DNA of 64,000 bases from Streptomyces sp. TBY4 (lineage in GTDB: Bacteria > Actinomycetota > Actinomycetes > Streptomycetales > Streptomycetaceae). This document shows, piece by piece, positions 1-8,727 of the stretch. The DNA is taken from assembly GCF_024213195.1 (NCBI RefSeq), contig NZ_JANAVF010000011.1, positions 62,001-126,000 of the forward strand. The letters run 5' to 3'. Each line of letters starts with the position of its first letter. Position 1 is the first letter of the stretch. The notes under the pieces were generated by a model. That model saw only the letters and a list, made by a program, of their open reading frames with translations, searched no databases and had not been told where the DNA came from. The position numbers and the translations under genes are program-made.

Positions 1-2
1 TC

Positions 3-506
3 GCGGACAGCGGCCAGGTCAACCAGATCACCTTCTGGCAGCTCGGCTCCCTCGCCCAGGCCACCTGGCCCAAGGTGCTGGCCGTCCTTCCCTGCGCGCT
101 GGCCGGCCTGCTGATCGCCCCCTTCTACGCGGGCCGGCTGGACCTGCTCTCCCTCGGCGAGCGCCCGGCCCGCCACCTCGGTGTCGACGTGGAGCGGCTG
201 CGGCTCGCGCTGATCCTGGTCGTCGCGCTGCTCACCGCCGCGGCCGTCGCCGTGGCCGGGATCATCACCTTCGTGGGGCTGCTCGTACCGCACCTGCTGC
301 GCATGGCCAACGGTCCGGGGCACCGCTTCCTGGTGCCCGGCAGCGCGCTCGCCGGAGCCGTGGTGCTGGTCGCCGGGGACCTGGCCGCCCGGACCCTCGC
401 CCAGCCCGCCGAGCTGCCGCTCGGTGTGCTGACCGCCCTGATCGGCAGCCCGTTCTTCTTCTGGCTGCTGCGCCGGACCCGCCGCAAGCAAGGAGGCTGG
501 GCATGA
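3..506 (+). CDS. hmuU: FecCD-family heme/iron ABC transporter permease (C-terminal part)
   Basis: The reading frame is open from the window edge, so the N-terminus is missing. The visible 167 residues begin with an ITFWQLGSL segment typical of FecCD/BtuC permeases. They contain several hydrophobic helices and the cytoplasmic LGVDVERLR coupling loop that contacts the ATPase, then GIITFVGLLVPHLLR, a family hallmark. The protein would move heme or an iron-siderophore across the membrane. Its TGA stop overlaps the ATG of the next gene (ATGA), so permease and ATPase are translationally coupled. The heme assignment rather than another siderophore is an inference from the HmuV-like partner. Confidence 0.85.
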   Translation, partial: ADSGQVNQITFWQLGSLAQATWPKVLAVLPCALAGLLIAPFYAGRLDLLSLGERPARHLGVDVERLRLALILVVALLTAAAVAVAGIITFVGLLVPHLLRMANGPGHRFLVPGSALAGAVVLVAGDLAARTLAQPAELPLGVLTALIGSPFFFWLLRRTRRKQGGWA

Positions 507-1429
507 GCGTCCGGCTGCGTTCCCGCCTCTCCGTATTCCGCCGGAGCGGGCGGGCCGTCCCCGCCCGGACCGCCCCGGGCGCCCCGCTCGCCGAGGTCAC
601 GGACCTGCGCGTACGGCTCGCCGGGCGCGAGGTGCTGGCCGGGATCGGGCTGACCGTGCGGGCCGGGGAGGTGCTGGCCCTGGTCGGACCGAACGGCGCG
701 GGCAAGTCCACCCTGCTGGCGGCCCTGTCCGGGGACCTGCCTGCGGACTCCGGGGAGGTGCGGATCGGCGGGCGCCCGCTGGACGACTGGCCGGCCCCCG
801 AGCTGGCCCTGCACCGGGCGGTGCTCCCCCAGTCGGCGGCGCTGGCCTTCCCCTTCCCGGTGGAGGACGTCGTACGGATGGGCCGCGCCCCCTGGGCGGG
901 CACCGAGGCGGCCGATGGCGACGAGGAGGCGGTGGCCGCCGCCATGGCCGCCACCGAGGTGGCGGGCTTCGCGGACCGCCCGTTCTCGGCGCTCTCCGGC
1001 GGCGAGCGGGCCCGGGTGGCGCTGGCCCGCGTCCTGGCCCAGGGGGCCCAGCTGCTGATGCTGGACGAGCCGACGGCGGCGCTGGACCTGCGCCACCAGG
1101 AACTGGTGCTGAGGATCTGCCGGGAGCGGGCGGCGGCCGGCGACGGGGTCGTGGTGGTCCTGCACGACCTGGGCCTGGCGGCGGCGTACGCGGACCGGGT
1201 CGCCGTCCTGCACGAAGGCCGGATCGCGGTGGACGGTCCGCCCGCGGAGGTGTTCGAGGACGGGCTGCTGAGCCGGGTCTACCGCCAGCCGGTGGAGGTC
1301 CTTCCGCACCCGCGCACGGGGGCGCCGCTGGTGGTCCCGGTGCGGGACGGGGAGCCGGGAAGGCCCGGGAATCCCGGGGAGGAGCGTTCCACCGTACGGA
1401 ACGGTCACCTGGGTTTGACCTCCATTTGA
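503..1429 (+). CDS. hmuV: Heme/iron ABC transporter ATP-binding protein
   Basis: A 308-residue ABC ATPase with Walker A GPNGAGKST, signature LSGGERARVALAR, Walker B LLMLDEPTAALD and an HDLGLAAAYADR switch-His segment, as in HmuV/FecE proteins. About 30 basic residues precede the ABC domain. The ATG sits in an ATGA overlap with the permease stop and follows an AGGAGG ribosome-binding site. It should power the membrane permease encoded upstream. The C-terminal tail after the ABC fold is short and looks disordered. The substrate (heme or a ferric siderophore) cannot be settled from sequence alone. Confidence 0.9.
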   Translation: MSVRLRSRLSVFRRSGRAVPARTAPGAPLAEVTDLRVRLAGREVLAGIGLTVRAGEVLALVGPNGAGKSTLLAALSGDLPADSGEVRIGGRPLDDWPAPELALHRAVLPQSAALAFPFPVEDVVRMGRAPWAGTEAADGDEEAVAAAMAATEVAGFADRPFSALSGGERARVALARVLAQGAQLLMLDEPTAALDLRHQELVLRICRERAAAGDGVVVVLHDLGLAAAYADRVAVLHEGRIAVDGPPAEVFEDGLLSRVYRQPVEVLPHPRTGAPLVVPVRDGEPGRPGNPGEERSTVRNGHLGLTSI

Positions 1430-1520
1430 CCCCGGCATGGGGCCTGCGTGGGGCACCCGTGACGGCTCCGTGTCCGGCCCCCGAAGGTGTGCGCTGAATC
1501 ACTGGACGTGCGGATAAAGG

Positions 1521-1559
1521 TCAGGTAAGCCTCGGTTAAGTTAGGTCCGCCTCACCGGC
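1521..1559 (+). promoter_or_regulatory. Two adjacent iron-box-like sites upstream of efeO
   Basis: Two 19-bp stretches, 1521-1539 (TCAGGTAAGCCTCGGTTAA) and 1541-1559 (TTAGGTCCGCCTCACCGGC), each match about 13 of 19 positions of the DmdR/IdeR iron-box consensus TTAGGTTAGGCTCACCTAA. They lie 58-96 bp upstream of the efeO start. Iron-dependent repression of efeOBU is the natural reading; binding is inferred. Confidence 0.6.
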
Positions 1560-1616
1560 CGCCCCCACCCGATCGGGGCGGTCGTCCGCCGAACGCCAGA
1601 CCGCCAGGAGCCCCCC

Positions 1617-2768
1617 ATGCGACCCGTCCGCCTCTCCGTCCTCACCGCGGCCGCCGTCGCGGCCGCCCTCACCGCGGTCACCGGCTGCTCCGAGAAGAGC
1701 GACGCGTCCGGCGACGGCACCATCAAGGTGGCGGCCACCGACTCCGCCTGCGAGGTCTCCACCAAGGAGTTCCCCGCGGGCAAGGTCGCCATCGAGGTCG
1801 AGAACAAGGGCTCCAAGGTCACCGAGCTCTACATCCTCTTCCCCGACGACCGCATCGTCGCCGAGCGCGAGAACATCGGCCCCGGCACCAAGGCCACCAT
1901 CACCGCCGAGCTCAAGGCGGGCGACTACGAGATCGCCTGCAAGCCCGGCATGAAGGGCGACGGCATCCGCCAGAGCGTCAAGGCCACCGGCACGGGCGGT
2001 ACCGAGAAGCGCAGCCCCGAGGCCGACGCCGCGGTCGCCGCGTACCGCAAGTACGTGCAGCAGCAGGCCGACGAGACCATCCCCAAGGCGCAGGCCTTCG
2101 CGGACGCGGTCAAGGCCGGCGACGTCGAGGCCGCGAAGAAGGCGTACGCCCCCTCGCGCATCGGCTGGGAGCGCACCGAGCCGGTCGCCGAGTCCTTCGG
2201 TGACATCGACCCGAAGGTCGACGTCCGCGAGGACGGCCTGGAGGCGGGCCAGGACCCGGAGAAGGACTGGACCGGCTGGCACCGGCTGGAGAAGTCCCTC
2301 TTCGAGGGCAACAAGATCGACGACAACGACAAGAAGCTCGCCGACACCCTGATGGCCGACCTGGCCGTGTGGCAGAAGAAGGTCGGCGAGGCGGAAATCA
2401 CCCCCACCTCGATGGCCAACGGCGCCAAGGAGCTCCTCGACGAGGTCGCCACCGGCAAGGTGACGGGTGAGGAAGAGCGCTACAGCCACACCGACCTGGT
2501 CGACTTCAAGGCGAACGTCGAGGGCGCGGAGAAGGCGTACGAGCTGCTCAAGCCGATCACCGCGAAGACGGACCCGGCCCTCACCGCCGAGCTGGACAAG
2601 CAGTTCGCCGCGATGAACAACCTGCTGGAGAAGTACCGCCCGAACAAGGCGGCGTACGAGTTCGTCTCGTACGACACCGTCGGCGAGCCCGAGCGCAAGG
2701 AGCTCTCCGACGCCGTCAGCGCGCTGGGCGAGCCGCTCTCGAAGCTCGCCGCCGCGGTCGCGAAGTAA
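1617..2768 (+). CDS. efeO: EfeO iron-uptake lipoprotein
   Basis: A 383-residue exported lipoprotein. The signal peptide ends at a lipobox (TAVTGC), so the mature protein is anchored by Cys near residue 23. An N-terminal cupredoxin-like domain (about residues 35-120, with an IACKPGM metal-site-like segment) is followed by an imelysin/M75 domain to the end, the standard EfeO layout. EfeO delivers iron to the EfeU permease together with EfeB. The start follows AGGAG with good spacing, and efeB begins 34 bp downstream, so the three genes form an operon. Iron control is suggested by the upstream boxes. Confidence 0.92.
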   Translation: MRPVRLSVLTAAAVAAALTAVTGCSEKSDASGDGTIKVAATDSACEVSTKEFPAGKVAIEVENKGSKVTELYILFPDDRIVAERENIGPGTKATITAELKAGDYEIACKPGMKGDGIRQSVKATGTGGTEKRSPEADAAVAAYRKYVQQQADETIPKAQAFADAVKAGDVEAAKKAYAPSRIGWERTEPVAESFGDIDPKVDVREDGLEAGQDPEKDWTGWHRLEKSLFEGNKIDDNDKKLADTLMADLAVWQKKVGEAEITPTSMANGAKELLDEVATGKVTGEEERYSHTDLVDFKANVEGAEKAYELLKPITAKTDPALTAELDKQFAAMNNLLEKYRPNKAAYEFVSYDTVGEPERKELSDAVSALGEPLSKLAAAVAK

Positions 2769-2802
2769 CTCCGGAACAGCAGAGCAGGCGGGAGGACCTC
2801 AC

Positions 2803-4110
2803 ATGAGCGAGTCGGTGTCCGGGCAGGAGTCCGCACGGGACTCCGCGCCCCAGGGCGCGCCGGAGCAGCCGGGCCGGGGCCCGGGCGCTCCCTCGCGCCG
2901 GGCCGTCCTCGGCTGGGGCGGCGCGGGCCTCGCGCTCGGCGCGGCTGCGGCCGGCGGTACGGCCGTGGCCCTGAACTCGGGGCCCGGCATGGTCTCGGCG
3001 GCCGCGGCCGGTGCGGCCGTGCCCTTCCACGGCGAGCACCAGGCCGGTATCGCCAGTGCCGTCCAGGACCGCCTGCACTTCGCCGCCTTCGACGTGAAGA
3101 CGAAGGACCGCGGCGAGCTGGTGCAGCTCCTCAAGGACTGGACCGAGGCGGCCCGGCTGATGACGGCCGGCCTGCCGGTCGGCGAGGGCGGCTTCGGCGG
3201 CCTCCCGGAGGCCCCGCCGGACGACACGGGCGAGGCGCTGGGGCTGAAGGCCTCCCGCCTCACCCTGACCATCGGCTTCGGGCCGGGCCTGTTCGCCAAG
3301 GACCGTTTCGGACTGGAGGGCAGGCGCCCCGAGGCCCTGATCGACCTTGAGCTCTTCCCCGGCGACAACCTCGACCCGGCCCGCTCGGGCGGCGACCTGT
3401 GCGTACAGGCCTGCGCCGACGACCCGCAGGTCGCGGTGCACGCCATCCGCCAGCTCGCCCGCATCGGCTTCGGCCGGACGGCGGTGCGCTGGTCGCAGCT
3501 GGGCTTCGGCAAGACCTCCTCGACCACCCCCGAGGAGCAGACCCCGCGCAACATGATGGGCTTCAAGGACGGCACCCGGAACATCTCGGGCACCGACAAG
3601 GCGGCCCTGGACAAGCACGTGTGGGTCGGCGCCGGCGACGGCAGCGACTGGCTGACCGGTGGCTCGTACCTCGTGGCGCGCCGGATCCGGATGAACATCG
3701 AGACGTGGGACCGCACCCCCCTGGGCGAGCAGGAGGACATCTTCGGCCGCGACAAGGGCGAGGGCGCCCCCGTCGGCAAGTCCAAGGAGCGCGACGAGCC
3801 GTTCCTGAAGGCGATGAAGCCCGAGGCGCACGTCCGCCTCGCGCACCCGGACACCAACAACGGCGCGATGATGCTGCGCCGCGGCTATTCCTTCACCGAC
3901 GGCACGGACGGACTGGGCCGGCTCGACGCGGGCCTGTTCTTCCTCGCCTACCAGCGTGACGTCCGCACGGGCTTCGTCCCGGTCCAGCGCAGCCTGGCCA
4001 AGGCGGACGTCCTCAACGAATACATCCAGCACGTGGGTTCGGCCGTCTTCGCCGTCCCGCCGGGCGTCCGCGACAAGGACGACTGGTGGGGCCGGACGCT
4101 GTTCGCGTAG
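2803..4110 (+). CDS. efeB: EfeB deferrochelatase / DyP-type heme peroxidase
   Basis: A 435-residue protein with a twin-arginine signal (PSRRAVLGWGGAGLALG at about residues 27-45), so it is exported folded with its heme. The DyP hallmark GFKDGTRN (GxxDG, distal Asp) is present. The proximal-side histidine probably lies further C-terminal, but I did not fix its position. The family oxidises ferrous iron or extracts iron from heme at the cell surface and works with EfeO and EfeU. It has a strong GGGAGG ribosome-binding site and lies between efeO and efeU on the same strand. Confidence 0.93.
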   Translation: MSESVSGQESARDSAPQGAPEQPGRGPGAPSRRAVLGWGGAGLALGAAAAGGTAVALNSGPGMVSAAAAGAAVPFHGEHQAGIASAVQDRLHFAAFDVKTKDRGELVQLLKDWTEAARLMTAGLPVGEGGFGGLPEAPPDDTGEALGLKASRLTLTIGFGPGLFAKDRFGLEGRRPEALIDLELFPGDNLDPARSGGDLCVQACADDPQVAVHAIRQLARIGFGRTAVRWSQLGFGKTSSTTPEEQTPRNMMGFKDGTRNISGTDKAALDKHVWVGAGDGSDWLTGGSYLVARRIRMNIETWDRTPLGEQEDIFGRDKGEGAPVGKSKERDEPFLKAMKPEAHVRLAHPDTNNGAMMLRRGYSFTDGTDGLGRLDAGLFFLAYQRDVRTGFVPVQRSLAKADVLNEYIQHVGSAVFAVPPGVRDKDDWWGRTLFA

Positions 4111-4127
4111 GGGACGGGAGAACCGGA

Positions 4128-4964
4128 GTGTTCAGCAACTATCTGATCGGGCTGCGCGAGGGGCTGGAAGCCAGTCTCGTCGTCTGCATCCTCATCGCGT
4201 ACCTGGTGAAGACCGGGAACAGGGACCGGCTGGGGCCGCTGTGGCTGGGCGTCGGCCTGGCCGCCGCCCTGTCCCTCGCCTTCGGCGCGGGTCTCGAATT
4301 CGGCACCCAGGAACTGACCTTCACGGCGCAGGAGGCCATCGGCGGCAGCCTGTCGATCGTGGCGGTCGGCCTGGTGACCTGGATGGTCTTCTGGATGAAG
4401 CGCACCGCGCGGCACCTGAAGGCCGAGCTGCACGGCAAGCTCGACGCGGCCCTGGCGATGGGCACCGGCGCCCTGGTGGCGACGGCGTTCCTGGCCGTCG
4501 GCCGGGAGGGCCTGGAGACCTCGCTGTTCGTGTGGCGCTCGGTGCACGCGGCCGGTGACGGCGCAGCCCCGCTGATCGGCGTGCTGCTCGGCATCGGGTC
4601 CTCGGTCGTCCTGGGCTGGCTGTTCTACCGGGGCGCGCTGAGGATCAACCTGTCGAAGTTCTTCACGTGGACCGGCGGCATGCTGGTCGTGGTCGCCGCG
4701 GGCGTGCTCGCGTACGGGGTGCACGACCTCCAGGAGGCCGACTTCGTGCCGGGGCTGACCGACAAGGCCTTCGACATCAGCTCCACGATCCCGCCGGACA
4801 GCTGGTACGGGACCCTGCTGAAGGGCACCCTCAACTTCCAGCCGGACCCGACGGTGCTCCAGGTCTGGGTGTGGGCCCTCTACCTGGTCCCGGTGCTCGC
4901 CCTGTTCCTGGCCCCGTCGCTGGTGAAGCGCACCAAGGCGGAGCCGGAGCCGAGCGGGTCCTGA
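4128..4964 (+). CDS. efeU: EfeU/Ftr1-type high-affinity iron permease
   Basis: A 278-residue integral membrane protein of the OFeT/Ftr1 family. Both iron-binding REGLE motifs are present: LREGLEASL near the N-terminus and GREGLETSLF in the middle. About seven hydrophobic helices are visible. I chose the GTG at 4128 because it follows GGGAG and gives the usual N-terminus that runs straight into the first helix with REGLE; the ATG 42 bp upstream lies inside efeB. It starts 17 bp after the efeB stop and completes the efeOBU operon. Confidence 0.92.
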   Translation: MFSNYLIGLREGLEASLVVCILIAYLVKTGNRDRLGPLWLGVGLAAALSLAFGAGLEFGTQELTFTAQEAIGGSLSIVAVGLVTWMVFWMKRTARHLKAELHGKLDAALAMGTGALVATAFLAVGREGLETSLFVWRSVHAAGDGAAPLIGVLLGIGSSVVLGWLFYRGALRINLSKFFTWTGGMLVVVAAGVLAYGVHDLQEADFVPGLTDKAFDISSTIPPDSWYGTLLKGTLNFQPDPTVLQVWVWALYLVPVLALFLAPSLVKRTKAEPEPSGS

Positions 4965-4968
4965 CGGG

Positions 4969-5568
4969 TCACCACAACCTGTCGATGGTCCCCGGGTAGA
5001 GGGGAACACGGATGCAGGTGAAGGCCGCGCGGACCCGGTCCGCGCGGCCTTCGCCGTCCGTGCGCCCTTCGCCGAAGAACGCCCCGAGCACCGTCTTGTC
5101 CAGCCCCGGGGCGTCCGTGGCGAGAGGCTCCGCGGGGGTGCCGCCGACCAGGACCGTGCCGGGGAGCACCTCGAAGCCGGCCGCCCGGTAGAAGGGGACC
5201 AGCTCCGGGTCGCAGCTGAACAGCGCCAGGTCCACCTCCGGATCGGCGGCGAGCACCGCGCGGGCCGCCGCCACCAGCCGGGATCCGTACCCGCGCCCGC
5301 GTACGCCGTCCCGCGTGACCACCGCGCTGAGTCCGGCCGCGCGGTACGTCCGCCCGTCCGCGAGCCGGACCGGCTTGTACAGCAGGGCCAGGGACGAGGC
5401 GACCCGCCCGTCGGCGTCCAGCAGGAGCACCGTGCGCGGGCGCAGCTCCGGGTCGTGCCCGGGGGACGACCCGGGCCAGGCCCGCGCCTCCAGCTCCGCC
5501 ACCTGGGCGGCGAGCCCGGCGGGCAGCTCCTCGTGGACCTCGACGGTGGTCGCCCCGGCCTCGTCCAT
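4969..5568 (-). CDS. GNAT-family N-acetyltransferase
   Basis: A 199-residue protein with a GNAT fold. The acetyl-CoA pyrophosphate loop is VRGRGYGSRL, followed by an FYRAAGF strand/helix near the C-terminus. The overall layout and the C-terminal segment recall aminoglycoside 2'-acetyltransferase-like proteins, but the substrate is unknown. The ATG overlaps the TAA stop of the upstream PhzF gene (TAATG), so the two are translationally coupled. The 3' end faces the end of efeU only a few bases away. No resistance role should be assumed from similarity alone. Confidence 0.8.
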   Translation of the reverse strand: MDEAGATTVEVHEELPAGLAAQVAELEARAWPGSSPGHDPELRPRTVLLLDADGRVASSLALLYKPVRLADGRTYRAAGLSAVVTRDGVRGRGYGSRLVAAARAVLAADPEVDLALFSCDPELVPFYRAAGFEVLPGTVLVGGTPAEPLATDAPGLDKTVLGAFFGEGRTDGEGRADRVRAAFTCIRVPLYPGTIDRLW

Positions 5569-6428
5569 TACGGGATCAGCGCCCCCGCGCCGCCCACCCG
5601 GACCCGGGGGTCGCCGGAGCGCAGTTCGACGGTGAGCACGCCCGGGCGGCCCATGTCGGCGCCCTGGTGGAGGGTCAGGACGGCGTCGGCCGGGACGAGG
5701 CCGAGCTCGCGCGCGTACGCCCCGAAGGCGGCGGCGGCCGCGCCGGTCGCCGGGTCCTCGACGACCCCGCCGACCGGGAAGGGGTTGCGCACGTGGAACT
5801 CGGCCGGGCCGGCGCGGTGCACGAGCTGCACGGTGACCAGGTCGAGGCGCCGCATCAGCGCCTCCAGCCGGGCGAAGTCGTAGTCGAGGTCCGCGAGCCG
5901 GGCCCGGGTGGCGGCGCCGAGCACCAGGTGGCGGGCGCCGGCGTAGGCGATCCGCGGCGGGAAGGCCGGGTCCAGGTCGGCGGCCGGCCAGTCGAGCGCG
6001 GCCAGGGCCTCGGCGAGGTCGGCCGGGGCGATGGACTCGGTGTGCGGTTCGACGCTGGTCAGGGTGGCGCGCAGGCCGCCGCCCTCGGTGGTCACCGAGA
6101 CGGGTACGGTGCCGGCGCGGGTCGCGAACACCAGCTCGCCGGGGCCGACCCGCTCGCCGAGCGCGACGGCGGTGGCCACGGTGGCGTGCCCGCAGAAGGG
6201 GACCTCGACCTTGGGGCTGAAATAGCGCACGGTGAAGGCCCGCCCGGGCTCGCCGCCGAGCCCCTCGGGCGGGGCGGTGAGGAAGGCCGTCTCGCTGTAG
6301 CCCAGCCCGGCGGCGATCTCCAGCATGGCGGCCTCGTCCAGGCCGCCGGCGTCGAGCACGACACCGGCCGGGTTGCCGCCGGCCGGGTCCGCGGAGAAGG
6401 CGGTGTAGCACAGCACTTCAGTAGTCAT
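5568..6428 (-). CDS. PhzF-family epimerase/isomerase-like protein
   Basis: A 286-residue PhzF-type protein of two pseudo-symmetric halves. GGNPAGVV near residue 20 and YSETAFLT carrying the catalytic Glu are both present, as is the second-half DPATGAAAAAFGAY signature. The family isomerises small amino- or hydroxy-acid-like substrates; most bacterial members have no known substrate and lie outside phenazine clusters, as here. An alternative GTG start lies nine bases upstream. The gene ends in a TAATG overlap with the GNAT gene and follows an SDR on the same strand. Confidence 0.85.
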   Translation of the reverse strand: MTTEVLCYTAFSADPAGGNPAGVVLDAGGLDEAAMLEIAAGLGYSETAFLTAPPEGLGGEPGRAFTVRYFSPKVEVPFCGHATVATAVALGERVGPGELVFATRAGTVPVSVTTEGGGLRATLTSVEPHTESIAPADLAEALAALDWPAADLDPAFPPRIAYAGARHLVLGAATRARLADLDYDFARLEALMRRLDLVTVQLVHRAGPAEFHVRNPFPVGGVVEDPATGAAAAAFGAYARELGLVPADAVLTLHQGADMGRPGVLTVELRSGDPRVRVGGAGALIP

Positions 6429-6480
6429 GATCACCACAACCCCGTCCCCCGGACGGGCATTCCCCCGCGGCGGCGCAGGA

Positions 6481-7251
6481 TCAGCCGCGCCCGATGTACG
6501 GCATGGCGGTCGCCATCACCGTCGCGAACTGCACGTTCGCCCCCAGCGGGAGTTCCGCCATGTGGAGCACCGTGCGGGCCACGTCGGCCGCGTCCATGAC
6601 GGGCTCCACCGCGAGCTGCCCGTTGGCCTGCATGATCCCGGTCTGCATCCGCTCGGTCATCTCGGTGGCCGCGTTGCCGATGTCGATCTGCCCGCACGCG
6701 ATCCCGTACGGGCGTCCGTCCAGCGACAGGGACTTGGTCAGGCCGGTCATGGCGTGCTTGGTCGCGGTGTACGCGATCGAGTTCGGCCGGGGCACGTGCG
6801 CGGAGATGGAGCCGTTGTTGATGATGCGGCCACCCTGCGGGTCCTGGGCCTTCATCACCCGGAAGGCCGCCTGCGCGCAGAGGAAGGAGCCGGTGAGGTT
6901 GACGTCGACCACCGAGCGCCATGCATCGTAGGAGATGTCCTCCAGCGGGACTCCGGCCGGGCCGAAGGTGCCCGCGTTGTTGAAGAGCAGGTCGACCCGC
7001 CCGTAGCGCTCCCGTACGGTCTCGAACAGGGCGGCCACGTCGTCCGGATCGCTGACGTCGGCCCGGACGGCGAGCACGTCCGCTGCCGCGTCGGCGGCCT
7101 TCGCGGCCTGCGCGGTCTCATCCAGCGGCTCGGTCCGGCGGCCCGCCGCGGCCACCGACCATCCGGCGGCGGCCAGGGTGAGGGCCACGGAGCGACCGAT
7201 TCCCGAGCCGGCTCCGGTCACTACGGCGATCTTCTTCACACGTGCGTTCAT
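6481..7251 (-). CDS. SDR-family oxidoreductase
   Basis: A 256-residue classical short-chain dehydrogenase. It has the NAD(P) loop TGAGSGIG, the NNAG motif and the catalytic YTATK. The ATG at 7251 gives MNARVKKIAVVTGAG, the usual distance to the cofactor loop; longer in-frame extensions run through the intergenic region. It lies 52 bp upstream of the phzF-like gene on the same strand, suggesting a three-gene unit SDR-PhzF-GNAT. Substrate unknown. Confidence 0.88.
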   Translation of the reverse strand: MNARVKKIAVVTGAGSGIGRSVALTLAAAGWSVAAAGRRTEPLDETAQAAKAADAAADVLAVRADVSDPDDVAALFETVRERYGRVDLLFNNAGTFGPAGVPLEDISYDAWRSVVDVNLTGSFLCAQAAFRVMKAQDPQGGRIINNGSISAHVPRPNSIAYTATKHAMTGLTKSLSLDGRPYGIACGQIDIGNAATEMTERMQTGIMQANGQLAVEPVMDAADVARTVLHMAELPLGANVQFATVMATAMPYIGRG

Positions 7252-7290
7252 GGGGCCGCAGGCTACGTCACACGGCGCTTCGGCCCCGGG

Positions 7291-7312
7291 ATGTTCCGAT
7301 TGCTGAGAACAT
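7291..7312. promoter_or_regulatory. Inverted repeat between divergent SDR and drug-efflux genes
   Basis: ATGTTC at 7291-7296 and GAACAT at 7307-7312 form a perfect 6-bp inverted repeat with 10 bp between arms. It is centred in the 109-bp gap between the two divergent starts, where a shared operator would be expected. The regulator is unknown. Confidence 0.35.
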
Positions 7313-7360
7313 GGGGCCATCAGGGGGTGTGAAGACACGATAAGAAGACTGGAGTTCCGT

Positions 7361-8662
7361 ATGCCGGAGCGAGGCCACGCGACAGCGCCCTCGAAGGATT
7401 CGTCGACCACGAATCCCTCCCCTCACACCACCACCCCTCCCCTGACGGCCGCCCGCCGGACGGGTCTGCTCGTCACCTTCATCCTCGGCGGACTCACCGC
7501 GCTCCCGCCGCTGTCCATGGACATGTACCTGCCGGCCCTGCCGACGGTGACCACGGCCCTGAACAGTCCGGCCGCGACCATCCAGCTCACCCTCACCGCC
7601 TGCCTCGCCGGCATGGCCCTCGGCCAGCTGGTGATCGGCCCGATGAGCGACAAGTGGGGCCGCCGGCGCCCGCTGCTCATCGGCATGGTCGTCTACGTCC
7701 TCGCCACCGCCATCTGCGCCTTCGCCCCGACCGTCGAGCTGCTGATCGCCTTCCGGCTGCTCCAGGGCCTGGCCGGCGCGGCCGCGATCGTGATCGCGCG
7801 GGCCGTCGTGCGCGATCTGTACGACGGGGTCGAGATGGCCCGGTTCTTCTCCACCCTGATGCTCATATCCGGCGTGGCGCCGATCATCGCCCCGCTCATC
7901 GGCGGCCAGGTGCTGCGCTTCGCCGACTGGCGCGGGGTGTTCGTCGTCCTCACCGTCGTGGGGACCCTGCTGACCCTCCTGGTCTGGCGCAGGCTCGACG
8001 AGACCCTGCCGCCCGAGCGGCGCCAGACCGGCGGCGTCGGCGCCGCGCTGCGGACCATGCGCGGACTGTTCGCCGACCGCGTCTTCGCCGGCTACACGCT
8101 GGCCGGCGGGTTCGCCTTCGCGGCGCTGTTCGCGTACATATCCGCCTCGCCGTTCGTCGTGCAGGAGATCTACGGTGCTTCCGCCCAGACCTTCAGCCTG
8201 CTGTTCGGCGTCAACTCCCTCGGCCTGATCGCGGTGGGCCAGATCAACGGCAAGCTGCTGGTCGGCCGGGTCAGCCTGGACAAGGTCCTCGGGTACGGGC
8301 TCGCGGTCATCACGGCGGCCTCGGCGGCCCTGCTCCTCATGACCGCCGGGGTCTTCGGGGAGGTCGGCCTCTTCGCGATCTGCGCCGGGCTGTTCGTCCT
8401 GATGTCGGCGATGGGCCTGGTGCTGCCGAACACCAACGCGCAGGCCCTGATGCGCGCCCCGCACGCGGCCGGCTCGGCCTCCGCCCTGCTCGGCACCTCC
8501 TCCTTCCTGGTCGGAGCCGTCGCCTCCCCGCTGGTCGGGATCGCGGGCGAGGACACGGCGGTACCGATGGCCGTGGTCCAGGCGACCTGCGCCGTCGTGT
8601 CGGTCCTCTGCTTCCTCGTGCTCTGCCGCCCCTGGCAGCGCACCGGCCCCGCGACGGTCTGA
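7361..8662 (+). CDS. Bcr/CflA-family drug-efflux MFS transporter
   Basis: A 433-residue major facilitator with about 12 hydrophobic helices. The first helix carries the LSMDMYLPALP motif typical of the Bcr/CflA subfamily. A DKWGRRRPLL motif-A loop lies between helices 2 and 3. A Ser/Thr/Pro-rich leader of about 35 residues precedes helix 1. It should export a small drug-like compound by proton antiport; the substrate is not predictable. The start follows GGAG at 7 bases. A strong terminator hairpin follows the stop. Confidence 0.88.
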   Translation: MPERGHATAPSKDSSTTNPSPHTTTPPLTAARRTGLLVTFILGGLTALPPLSMDMYLPALPTVTTALNSPAATIQLTLTACLAGMALGQLVIGPMSDKWGRRRPLLIGMVVYVLATAICAFAPTVELLIAFRLLQGLAGAAAIVIARAVVRDLYDGVEMARFFSTLMLISGVAPIIAPLIGGQVLRFADWRGVFVVLTVVGTLLTLLVWRRLDETLPPERRQTGGVGAALRTMRGLFADRVFAGYTLAGGFAFAALFAYISASPFVVQEIYGASAQTFSLLFGVNSLGLIAVGQINGKLLVGRVSLDKVLGYGLAVITAASAALLLMTAGVFGEVGLFAICAGLFVLMSAMGLVLPNTNAQALMRAPHAAGSASALLGTSSFLVGAVASPLVGIAGEDTAVPMAVVQATCAVVSVLCFLVLCRPWQRTGPATV

Positions 8663-8673
8663 CCGTACGGGGC

Positions 8674-8713
8674 GGGGCAGGGCGGGCCAGGATCTCCGGG
8701 CCCGCCCTGCCCC
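8674..8713 (+). terminator. Terminator after the Bcr/CflA gene
   Basis: A 15-bp perfect stem (8674-8688 with 8699-8713, arm GGGGCAGGGCGGGCC) with a 10-nt loop, followed by CTTAAAC. It begins 12 bp after the efflux-gene stop and ends 14 bp before the next start. Confidence 0.75.
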
Positions 8714-8727
8714 CTTAAACTTCGCGG

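Noticed and set aside
4086..4127. Longer N-terminus for efeU from an ATG inside efeB
   Set aside because: The GTG at 4128 has a proper GGGAG and gives the usual short N-terminus before the first REGLE helix.
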